Both the position numbers and the translations under genes were made by a program. 6,103 nt of DNA. It comes from Chitinophagaceae bacterium (GTDB taxonomy: Bacteria; Bacteroidota; Bacteroidia; Chitinophagales; Chitinophagaceae). Shown piece after piece: positions 1 through 5,886 of this stretch. Below the pieces are notes generated by a model that was not told the DNA's origin, did no database searches, and was given only the letters and a program-made list of their open reading frames with translations. Every line of letters starts with the position of its first letter. Positions within the stretch are counted from its first letter, which is position 1. The stretch is from NCBI GenBank assembly GCA_025455665.1, contig JALOMC010000342.1:1-6103 (forward strand), in the 5' to 3' direction.

Positions 1-1739
1 AGTCGGTGGCGCAAAGCCCGTCGGTAGCACAGGTATCCAGCGCTTCGTATTGGTACTCGGCCAGCAGTTGTCGCTCCGACTGTACATCGCCCTGGCGCCT
101 AAAGCGCTGCAATGCCCTACGGGCCACTATCCGTCGGCGGGGCGTCATGCTCAGGTCGCGGCTCGGGCAGTTGATTTCGCAAAAGCCGCACTCAATGCAC
201 TTGTCCACCTCCTCTTCTACCTGCGGCAGGTCTTTCAAATGCTCTATATGCGCTTGTGCACTCTTGTTGATAATGACGCCCGGATTGAGCAGCCCGGCAG
301 GATCGGTCGCCTGCTTTATCTGTTGCATGATGGCGTAGGCTTCGCCACCCCATTCGGCTTCTACAAACGGGGCCATGTTGCGCCCGGTGCCGTGTTCGCC
401 TTTCAGGGCGCCATCATACTTCTCCAGCACCAGCGCTACCACTTCCCGCATAAAGTGGTCGTAGCGTTGTATTTCAGCCGCTGTATCCAGCAGTTGGGTA
501 ATTACAAAATGAATGTTGCCATCCTTGGCATGGCCAAAAATGATGGCATTGTGGTAATGGTATTTTGTAAACAGGGCCTGTAAATCGAGCAAGGCATCTG
601 CCAATCGGTCTACAGGTACCGATATGTCTTCCAAAATAACGGTGGTGCCCCGCTGGCGCACAGCCCCTACGCTGGGAAACATGCCTTTGCGCAGCTTCCA
701 GTAAAAGCTTCGCTCTTTTTCAACACTGGTAAAAGCGGCCGGCTGCAGCAGCGGCAGCGTAGCCAACAGTGGCGTGGCTGCGGCCAGCAATTGCTGCAGG
801 TTTTCATCGTCGGTGGCCTGGTACTCGCACAGGAGGGCCGCCGTGCCTTCGGGCAGGTCTTTGAAAAAAGCAGGCAAACCGGGAAGATGCTCTACACTAC
901 GCAGCGAGGCCCGGTCCATCAGCTCCAGCGCCTCTACGCCGGTAGCTTTTAGCGGTACAATGGCAGAACAGGCCTCGTAAATACCGGGGAAATACAGCAT
1001 AGCAGCCGCCTTGCAAGGTTTATCGGGGATGGCCAGCAGCGTGGCCTCGGCTATAAAAGCCAGCGTACCCTCGGCACCAATGAGCAGGTGGGCAAATATG
1101 TCGAGCGGATGGGTGTAATCGAGCAGGGCATTCAGCGAGTAACCCACGGTATTTTTAGTGCGGTACTTGCGCCGGATTTTGTCGTGCAAAGCAGTGTTGC
1201 TATGCAAGGCCTGCCGGCAGCTGAGCAGGGTGTGGCACAGCGCTGGCTGCTGCTGCAAAAAGCGGGCATAGTCGTCGGGCCGGGCGGTATCGTACAGCTG
1301 CCCGTCGGGCAAAATGAATGCCGCCCATCATGGCCGCGTTGATACTGGCCGGATCGGGGCCAATTTTTAACGCATGCTTTTTCAGGTAGTGATTGACCAG
1401 CCCGCCGGTAAGGCCCGGTGCTACCGTAACGCAGCTGGCCCCTGCGTCTACCTTTATCTGGCGCCAATGGCGGCTTACATCCACCAGTATGCCATCGGTA
1501 ATGCTTTGGCCACTAAGGCTGGTGCCACCCGCCCTGAACACCAATGGTAGCTGAAGGCGGTGGCTCAGGGCCAATAGGGCGATGATATCGGCTTCGTGCC
1601 TCGGCAATACCACTGCCTGCGGCACCAATTGGTAAAAGCCGGCATCCGACGCATAGCTGACCCGGTCAGCCAGCTTGGTTTTTACACACTCTGCGGGCAA
1701 TAACTGCAATAATTCCTCGGCTAACGACAACACTGACAT
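1..1739 (-). pseudogene. FAD-linked oxidase / 4Fe-4S protein (D-lactate dehydrogenase/glycolate oxidase type), frameshifted and cut by the window edge
   Basis: Family role: FAD-dependent oxidation of a 2-hydroxy acid such as D-lactate, with electrons passed to Fe-S clusters and on to the respiratory chain. The start is ATG 1739-1737 (MSVLSLAEELL). Residues 1-141 hold the FAD_binding_4 part: FRAGGTSLSGQS (68-79) and IGPDPASINAAMMGG (126-140). At 1319 the frame breaks. The continuation lies one frame over, from about 1318 to the left edge, as 439 codons without a stop: FILPDGQLYDT, then KYRTKNTVGYSLNALLDY, LIGAEGTLAFIAEA and FGHAKDGNIHF (FAD-oxidase C domain), GEHGTGRNM, and a ferredoxin motif CIECGFCEINCP near 200-165. 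A second Cys motif begins at the edge (CATDGLC). Read straight through, the first frame stops at 1202-1200 after 179 aa. The family's LANNASG-type segment, about 25 residues, is missing at the break. A real pseudogene and an assembly error are both possible. The family call is secure; the exact substrate is not. Confidence 0.87.
1310..1322 (-). other. Deletion/frameshift junction in the FAD-linked oxidase gene
   Basis: On the coding (minus) strand the first frame reads Met-Met-Gly-Gly down to 1320. One base later, at 1318, the other frame reads Phe-Ile-Leu-Pro-Asp-Gly. In relatives these two points are separated by about 25 residues containing the Asn-Asn-Ala-Ser-Gly loop that contacts FAD. 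Only one base remains, so about 74 nt are missing, which matches the observed change of frame. The size of the missing piece comes from recalled family sequences and is approximate. Confidence 0.75.
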
Positions 1740-1787
1740 GGCCCCGAATGTACGCCAGCCCTCCCGATGCCATGATGCCGGACCTTG

Positions 1788-1795
1788 TATTTTTG
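1788..1795 (+). promoter_or_regulatory. Possible Bacteroidota -7 promoter element for the acetyltransferase gene
   Basis: TATTTTTG fits the Bacteroidota sigma -7 consensus TAnnTTTG exactly and ends 8 nt before the ATG at 1804. Transcription would then begin at or almost at the start codon, giving a very short leader or none. No clear TTTG-type -33 element stands at the expected distance, so the call rests on one half-site within the 64-nt divergent spacer. Confidence 0.35.
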
Positions 1796-1803
1796 ACGCC
1801 CTT

Positions 1804-2295
1804 ATGGATACAGCTTCTATCATCATACGCCGCCTGCAACCTATCGACAATGGCGCCATGGCTACTATCATTCGCCGCACCCTCGAAGAGTTTGGCGCCA
1901 ACCACCCCGGTACCGTGTACTACGATGATGAAACCGACCGTTTGAGTGAAGTATTTGAAACACCCGGCTCCTGGTATTTTGTAGCCACGCTGCATGGACA
2001 GCCGGTGGGCGGCGCCGGCGTTTTTCCCACGCCCGGCCTGCCCGAGGGCACGGTGGAGCTGGTAAAAATGTATGTGAGCACAGCCGTACGCGGCACCGGC
2101 CTTGGCCGCCGCCTGCTGACGATGTGCATGGACAAAGCCCGGGAACTGGGCTACCACCGCATGTACCTGGAAACCATGCCCGAACTGACGATAGCCGTGC
2201 CGATGTACGAAAAGTACGGTTTCACTTACCTGGATGGCCCGCTGGGCAATAGCGGTCACTTTGGCTGTGCCATCCAAATGATGCGGGAGTTGTGA
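1804..2295 (+). CDS. GNAT family N-acetyltransferase
   Basis: Predicted cytoplasmic enzyme of 163 aa that transfers an acetyl group from acetyl-CoA to an amine; the substrate is unknown. The GNAT fold is visible: beta1/alpha1 near IIIRRLQPIDNGAMATIIRR (6-25), then the central strand VELVKMYVS (84-92), followed by the acetyl-CoA pyrophosphate loop R-G-T-G-L-G (96-101) that fits R/Q-x-x-G-x-G/A. Motif B is LETMPELTIAVPMYEKYGF (122-140), and the tail PLGNSGHFGCAIQMM is typical of a small intact bacterial subfamily. I chose the ATG at 1804 because the recognisable domain begins about five residues after it. The frame stays open upstream, but an ATG at 1738 would overlap the start of the divergent oxidase gene and adds a sequence that does not look like GNAT. 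No Shine-Dalgarno is evident. The gene is complete and divergent from the oxidase pseudogene. Confidence 0.93.
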   Translation: MDTASIIIRRLQPIDNGAMATIIRRTLEEFGANHPGTVYYDDETDRLSEVFETPGSWYFVATLHGQPVGGAGVFPTPGLPEGTVELVKMYVSTAVRGTGLGRRLLTMCMDKARELGYHRMYLETMPELTIAVPMYEKYGFTYLDGPLGNSGHFGCAIQMMREL

Positions 2296-2363
2296 TAACA
2301 ACCACTTGCAACAAGAAATTTTTGGAGGCCTTGTTATTTTGCCAAATAAGCTCACATCGAATT

Positions 2364-2786
2364 ATGCGCAAGATTTTGTTCTTTTTGCTGACGGTTGCTT
2401 GCTGTAATACAAATACAGTTCTCTCTCTCGGATTGAGAATGCTGACTCAGGACACTACAACATGCCCAATGCTACCGTCTAAAGTTGCTATTGGAAGTAA
2501 TTTTTCCAGACACGACAGTGTGAAGATCGATCAGTTAAAAGCTGGTTTACAGTTATACTTTAAAGATAGTTCGTATAGAGTTGCTGCCTTTACACTGTCA
2601 TTTATCGACAAAAAAGACACTTACCACACAGTTCGTGTTTTTGGACCCATTTTCGACCGAACCAAATGGCCAACTATCGAAAACATTATTGAGCAGGCAG
2701 GAACTATTTTTATAGACGATATAAGAGTCGAACGACTCGGCCAATGCTTTGTAGCAAACCCTCGCATCTTAAAAGTGGTATGGTAA
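2364..2786 (+). CDS. Secreted protein resembling an isolated GldM C-terminal domain
   Basis: A 140-aa protein with a Sec-type signal peptide: basic MRK, then the hydrophobic core ILFFLLTVA (4-12). The pair Cys13-Cys14 follows, but with Thr at -3 of Cys13 the lipobox is poor. From about residue 53 it runs VKIDQLKAGLQL, YRVAAFTLSF (71-80), a V-x-G-P-x-F turn (91-97), then GTIFIDDIRVERLG (113-126) and RILKVVW at the end. This order (a Leu-rich opening, a strand with aromatic residues, then a 'gel of F/I-x-D/E-x-I-x-V/A' strand and an L-x-K ending) resembles the C-terminal beta domain of GldM, a gliding/type IX secretion component. It is far shorter than GldM (about 500 aa) and lacks its transmembrane helix and coiled regions. 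The ATG at 2364 is chosen because the signal peptide starts there; a GTG at 2292 would place 24 atypical residues in front. The family link is my pattern judgement. Function is unknown. Confidence 0.72.
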   Translation: MRKILFFLLTVACCNTNTVLSLGLRMLTQDTTTCPMLPSKVAIGSNFSRHDSVKIDQLKAGLQLYFKDSSYRVAAFTLSFIDKKDTYHTVRVFGPIFDRTKWPTIENIIEQAGTIFIDDIRVERLGQCFVANPRILKVVW

Positions 2787-2847
2787 CCGAAAAAATTGCC
2801 AGGCATTTTGCCTAGAATTGTCCCATTGTCAGATAACCCACTTAAGC

Positions 2848-2852
2848 GGAGG
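2848..2852 (+). promoter_or_regulatory. Shine-Dalgarno-like GGAGG deciding the start at 2856
   Basis: GGAGG lies three bases before ATG 2856 (GGAGG-ATA-ATG). Strong Shine-Dalgarno sites are uncommon in this window, so this one supports 2856 over an in-frame TTG at 2796. The spacing is shorter than usual. Confidence 0.45.
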
Positions 2853-2855
2853 ATA

Positions 2856-3299
2856 ATGCATCCGACTCCTTTCAACAGAAAATGGCTAGCTCATTGGGCC
2901 GCTTGGTCAACTTTTACCGCAGCCGGTTCTTTTACGCTGTTTTACTGGTGGATGGCACACTACCGTGAATACTCAAAATTGAAGGGGGACGAATACCTGT
3001 TATATCTAAAGTACATCCTACTTTTCCAGCTGGTAGCGTGGCTTTTTTTCAGCATTGCTTTCCTGCCCAAGCGTTTCTGGCCCGTCATATTCACGCCATT
3101 TGGTTTATTGATACCAAACAGTATCATGACTGTTGCATCAGTTTTAGCTATCGGTAGCAACAGCAATTTCCGCATAGATCTGCTATTCTTTACGATTATT
3201 AGTACGGTATCCAGCATTTTATTGGCCTTATACTTTCGATCTAAAGCGACGCAAAAAAAACCTGACCAAAGAAGCAGTACCCTCGTCACAAAACCCTAA
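2856..3299 (+). CDS. Hypothetical four-helix integral membrane protein
   Basis: I do not recognise this 147-aa protein. Four hydrophobic segments are clear: about residues 10-34 (Trp-rich, WLAHWAAWSTF), 47-70 (LLYLKYILLFQLVAWLFF), 74-100 (around FWPVIFTPFGLLIP) and 107-127 (IDLLFFTIISTVSSILLALYF). A charged loop (HYREYSKLKGDEY) separates the first two, and the tail is basic and polar (FRSKATQKKPDQRSS), which suggests a cytoplasmic C-terminus. A run of eight A at 3253-3260 lies in the tail codons, so the last 15 residues are the part most exposed to a sequencing slip. It sits 69 nt after the GldM-C-like gene in the same AT-richer stretch and on the same strand; the two might be co-transcribed. 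No catalytic motif is visible, so no function is assigned. Confidence 0.72.
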   Translation: MHPTPFNRKWLAHWAAWSTFTAAGSFTLFYWWMAHYREYSKLKGDEYLLYLKYILLFQLVAWLFFSIAFLPKRFWPVIFTPFGLLIPNSIMTVASVLAIGSNSNFRIDLLFFTIISTVSSILLALYFRSKATQKKPDQRSSTLVTKP

Positions 3300-3323
3300 C
3301 ATCTCGTCATCGCCTTCCCTGCT

Positions 3324-3331
3324 TATTTTAG
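3324..3331 (+). promoter_or_regulatory. Weak -7-like element before the nuclease gene
   Basis: TATTTTAG matches TAnnTTTG at all but one position. It ends 8 nt before ATG 3340, the same spacing as the TATTTTTG element before the acetyltransferase. No -33 element is evident, and an 8-mer with one mismatch is easily found by chance. Confidence 0.22.
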
Positions 3332-3339
3332 CAGCCGTG

Positions 3340-4602
3340 ATGAGAACACTATGGCTCGCTTTTGCGCTACTGGTGCTGCTGTGCCCGGTAGCAAAGGCCC
3401 AATCGCCTATTGAAGATTCGCTGCGGCAGATAGCCCGGCAGCTGACCCGGCTGGAAAACGAGCGGCAGCTACTACTACAGCAGCAGGAAAAGCTAAAGCT
3501 GGCCCGGCTGCGGGCCGACCTGCTGCGTGCAGGGCTGCCCACTGGTGCCGATGGCGCCGAAATAGTGTGGCACCAGGCCATGGCGCTGGCCTACGCCGAG
3601 GAATATGAACAGGCCCGTTGGGTGGCCCACCTCATTTTGCCAGACGTGGTCAATGGCGTCATCGGCCGTAGCAACGATTTCAGACCTGATAGCCTGGTGA
3701 AAAGCGGAAGTGCGGTAGAAGCCGACTATTTCTTAAAGTTCCTCCAGCCAGATGGCAGCTACCGGTACGATGGATTCGGCTACGATCGGGGCCACCTGGC
3801 GCCCAGCGCCGATTTCAGGTGGAGTGCTACCGCCCTGAGCGAAAGCTACCTGTACAGCAATATGAGCCCACAGGTTGATAGTTTTAACCGAGGCATCTGG
3901 GGAAATGTGGAAGATAAACTTCGAGAATACGTATACAGGCATCCTGGCACACAGCTGTTTGTAGTGACCGGGCCGGTGCTACACCCGCAACTACCCCGCA
4001 TACAGCGTGGGGTGCATCGGGTAGCTATTCCTCAGCTGTATTGGAAAGTAGTGCTTGATGAAGAAAGGCGCCGGGGTATCGGCTTTGTAGTGCCCAATAA
4101 AGCAGGTTATCAACCATTGGAAAGCTACAGCGTAACCATTGACAGCGTAGAGCGCCTCACAGGCCTGCGCTTTTTTAGCCAGCTGATGCCAGGCGAAATG
4201 GCCAGCATCAAAGGCGGCGTGCAGCGGGCCGATTGGTTTGCTGAGGTGGCCAGTGGCGATGTAGAGCCGGTACCCATACCGGAGCTGCGCCGTGGGCAAA
4301 TAAACACCCTGATGGCCCGCCAGAGTATGGGCAGTAGCCGCCCCATTACAGTAGTAGGAAAAGTGGTAAGCGGACGCACCAGCCGGGCGGGCAATGTGCT
4401 GCTCAATCTCGACAAGCAATATCCAAACGAGTTGTTCAGCATTTTCATTCGCAAAGAAGACCTGGCCAATTTTGGATACGATGTACTGCCCTATTTGAAG
4501 AACAAGCGGATAGCTGTGACAGGAAAAATAGATGACCTCGGCGGTAAGCCGGTGATGTACATCGACAGCGGTCGGTTGCTAGATGTGATGCCTTCACAAT
4601 AA
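3340..4602 (+). CDS. Secreted DNA/RNA non-specific endonuclease (NUC1, DRGH type) with coiled coil and C-terminal OB-like domain
   Basis: A 420-aa metal-dependent nuclease predicted to act outside the cytoplasm on DNA and RNA. The signal peptide is residues 1-20, with likely cleavage AKA|QSP. Residues about 23-66 form a Gln/Leu/Arg-rich coiled coil. The beta-beta-alpha-metal nuclease domain spans roughly 95-290: D149-R150-G151-H152 followed by LAPSADF carries the general-base His152. SNMSPQVDSFNRGIWGNVE gives Asn183 (probable Mg ligand) and Glu191. The His-Asn (31) and Asn-Glu (8) spacings equal those I recall for Anabaena NucA (124/155/163), so the active site looks complete. Residues about 334-418 (PITVVGKVVSGRTS, NVLLNLDKQYPNELFSIFI, RIAVTGKI) resemble an OB fold, a possible nucleic-acid-binding module. 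The ATG at 3340 is preferred; an overlapping GTG at 3337 would add one residue. Nutrient scavenging or clearing extracellular DNA are plausible roles, not shown here. No cognate immunity gene is visible, consistent with export. Confidence 0.92.
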   Translation: MRTLWLAFALLVLLCPVAKAQSPIEDSLRQIARQLTRLENERQLLLQQQEKLKLARLRADLLRAGLPTGADGAEIVWHQAMALAYAEEYEQARWVAHLILPDVVNGVIGRSNDFRPDSLVKSGSAVEADYFLKFLQPDGSYRYDGFGYDRGHLAPSADFRWSATALSESYLYSNMSPQVDSFNRGIWGNVEDKLREYVYRHPGTQLFVVTGPVLHPQLPRIQRGVHRVAIPQLYWKVVLDEERRRGIGFVVPNKAGYQPLESYSVTIDSVERLTGLRFFSQLMPGEMASIKGGVQRADWFAEVASGDVEPVPIPELRRGQINTLMARQSMGSSRPITVVGKVVSGRTSRAGNVLLNLDKQYPNELFSIFIRKEDLANFGYDVLPYLKNKRIAVTGKIDDLGGKPVMYIDSGRLLDVMPSQ

Positions 4603-4639
4603 AAAAGCTCCGCCGGCTAAAAAATCGGCGGAGCTTTTT
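4602..4639. terminator. Bidirectional intrinsic terminator between convergent genes
   Basis: GCTCCGCCG (4607-4615) pairs perfectly with CGGCGGAGC (4626-4634) around a 10-nt A-rich loop. The stem is extended by five A (4602-4606) pairing with five T (4635-4639). The A run and T run give a U tract in either direction, so the hairpin can end both the plus-strand nuclease transcript (its stop codon TAA overlaps the A run) and the minus-strand beta-barrel gene whose stop is at 4673-4671. Confidence 0.9.
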
Positions 4640-4670
4640 CCAGAAACGACTGTAGACACGCCAATAGCGA

Positions 4671-5225
4671 CTACTGTCCCATTACATTGCGCTTCAGATC
4701 GCGGGTGCTTTGGCGGTTGAAATAAATACCGAAACCCAACCGCAGGTTGAAGCCGCCACTGCCATCAGCATCTTTAAACTTGCTATAGCTGTAGCCCGAC
4801 ACGCCTTCCACTGCTATTGTTTCATTTACAAAGGCAGCAAAGCCCAGCCCGATAAGAAAGCGGGTGCCATTGCTTTTTATTTCAGCACTGGAAGCGCTGC
4901 TTTTGGTTTTCGAACTCAAGAAATCGAATTCACCTACTACAAACGGTTTGGTATTGGCATTGCCAAAATAATAGCGGGCAAACGGACCTATGCCAAACTC
5001 AGATGATCTGACCTGTCCTAATTTTTGGCTATTGAACGAGAGAGTGCCACCCAGCGTAAAATTATCGGCAAAAAAGTAGCCTACTGTAGGGTTGAATTGA
5101 AATTGATTGCTTCCCTCGCCGGTACGCAGGGCAATGCCACCGCCTACCAATACCGATTTCTTTTCTGTTTGTGCGCTACCAGCCAAAGCAAGCAGCATGG
5201 CTGAGGCCAGAAATGCTTTCTTCAT
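4671..5225 (-). CDS. Outer-membrane beta-barrel protein (small porin-like/OmpW-OmpA-barrel style)
   Basis: Predicted 184-aa outer-membrane protein. The signal peptide is MKKAFLASAMLLALAGSAQ, with cleavage near residue 19. The rest is alternating amphipathic strands with Gly and aromatics: SVLVGGGIAL (24-33), FQFNPTVGYFFADNFTLGGTLSF (42-64), FGIGPFARYYFG (77-88), PFVVGEFDF (94-102), TRFLIGLGFAAFVNETIAVEG (121-141) and GGFNLRLGFGIYF (157-169). That is about eight strands, a size typical of an eight-stranded barrel. The last strand ends in F169 as a beta-signal would, but a polar 15-residue tail follows (NRQSTRDLKRNVMGQ), which is unusual for this class. The ATG at 5225 is chosen; a TTG at 5231 adds only two residues. 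It is convergent with the nuclease and lies downstream of the SprT-like gene. Its ligand or role is unknown. Confidence 0.85.
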   Translation of the reverse strand: MKKAFLASAMLLALAGSAQTEKKSVLVGGGIALRTGEGSNQFQFNPTVGYFFADNFTLGGTLSFNSQKLGQVRSSEFGIGPFARYYFGNANTKPFVVGEFDFLSSKTKSSASSAEIKSNGTRFLIGLGFAAFVNETIAVEGVSGYSYSKFKDADGSGGFNLRLGFGIYFNRQSTRDLKRNVMGQ

Positions 5226-5255
5226 AGTCAATTGTTTTGAGTGTTGGGGTGCGTA

Positions 5256-5291
5256 CTATGCTTTGCATAGCCATTGCCCACCCGAAGGTAG
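5256..5291. repeat. Two small inverted repeats in the spacer before the beta-barrel gene
   Basis: CTATGC (5256-5261), TTT, GCATAG (5265-5270) is a perfect 6-bp inverted repeat. Next to it, on the minus strand, CTACC-TTCG-GGTGG (5291-5278) forms a 5-bp stem with one U-G pair and a stable UUCG loop. Neither is followed by a T tract on the minus strand, so they are not good intrinsic terminators. They could be an operator, or RNA structures in the leader of the beta-barrel gene. Chance is possible. Confidence 0.45.
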
Positions 5292-5292
5292 C

Positions 5293-5877
5293 CTAAACCG
5301 CCTGCACTTCGTAAAGCGGATGAAACAGGTAAATTTTTTGTGCAGGAATCTCCCGCACAAATTTTCGACCATCGGCCAGCCGAAACACCTGGCCCGGTGC
5401 CAATTCTTCTACAGTCAGCACCCCGGGCTTTCGTACATCGTAGCGGCGCAGCACCCGCTGCAGGCCATCTTCGGCACTGCTGCTGGCGGCGGGGTTGTGC
5501 AGCATGGCTTGCAGTTCGGCAGCCACATCGGGCGGAAAAACAGCTGCCTGTAAAAAATGGGCCAGTACCTGGCTATAGGTATGCTTCCACTCTTTGCCAT
5601 GTGGCTGTATACGGTGGCCAAAGCGCTGGTAGGCCAGCAAATGCGCCAGTTCGTGCAGCAGGGTAATGAGGAAGGCGTAGCTATTCAGGTTGCCGTTTAC
5701 ACTGATGCGGTGATTGTTTCCTCGAAAGGCGTGTCTGAAATCGCCCAGTTTTGTCTGGCGTTCGCGGCTAATCACCAAATGCACCTTGTGCTCCAGTATC
5801 AGCGGCATCACCAGCTCGAAACTACCTGGTGGCAGGTAGCGCTTAAGTGCCTCAAAAGAATGCTGCTGGGCGGCCAT
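5293..5877 (-). CDS. SprT-like domain zinc-metalloprotease-fold protein
   Basis: A 194-aa predicted cytoplasmic protein with the SprT/Spartan-type zinc site: H75-E-L-A-H79 (HExxH) within FLITLLHELAHLLAYQRFG, and His93 in QPHGKEW as the likely third ligand. The upstream part, RGNNHRISVNGNLN (52-65), matches the strand that precedes the helix in this fold. Eukaryotic Spartan cleaves DNA-protein crosslinks; for the bacterial relatives the substrate is largely unknown. The C-terminal part (VEELAPGQVFRLADGRKF, KIYLFHPLYEV) resembles the tail common in Bacteroidota homologues. Spartan/SprT proteins often carry a Cys zinc ribbon, but there is no Cys in this protein. The ATG at 5877 follows the preceding stop by 9 nt, so the small membrane gene and this one are probably co-transcribed. 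The start has no clear Shine-Dalgarno. Confidence 0.88.
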   Translation of the reverse strand: MAAQQHSFEALKRYLPPGSFELVMPLILEHKVHLVISRERQTKLGDFRHAFRGNNHRISVNGNLNSYAFLITLLHELAHLLAYQRFGHRIQPHGKEWKHTYSQVLAHFLQAAVFPPDVAAELQAMLHNPAASSSAEDGLQRVLRRYDVRKPGVLTVEELAPGQVFRLADGRKFVREIPAQKIYLFHPLYEVQAV

Positions 5878-5886
5878 GCGTATTGG

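Noticed and set aside
50..583. Long plus-strand open frames over the left region
   Set aside because: They lie opposite the FAD/Fe-S coding sequence, whose minus-strand translation is clear family sequence; they are GC-driven shadows.
1675..1803. Upstream extension of the acetyltransferase frame, with an ATG at 1738
   Set aside because: It would overlap the start of the divergent oxidase gene and encodes residues unlike the GNAT family; the domain starts just after ATG 1804.
2310..2335. AACAAG...CTTGTT inverted repeat followed by a few T, as a terminator for the acetyltransferase
   Set aside because: A 6-bp AT-rich stem with a 14-nt loop is too weak to call.
2801..2813. AGGC-ATTTT-GCCT hairpin in the spacer before the membrane protein gene
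   Set aside because: A 4-bp stem is expected by chance and has no T tract.
3253..3260. Run of eight A near the end of the membrane protein gene as a frameshift site
   Set aside because: The frame ends normally about 13 codons later and the neighbouring frames give no recognisable continuation; only a sequencing caution remains.
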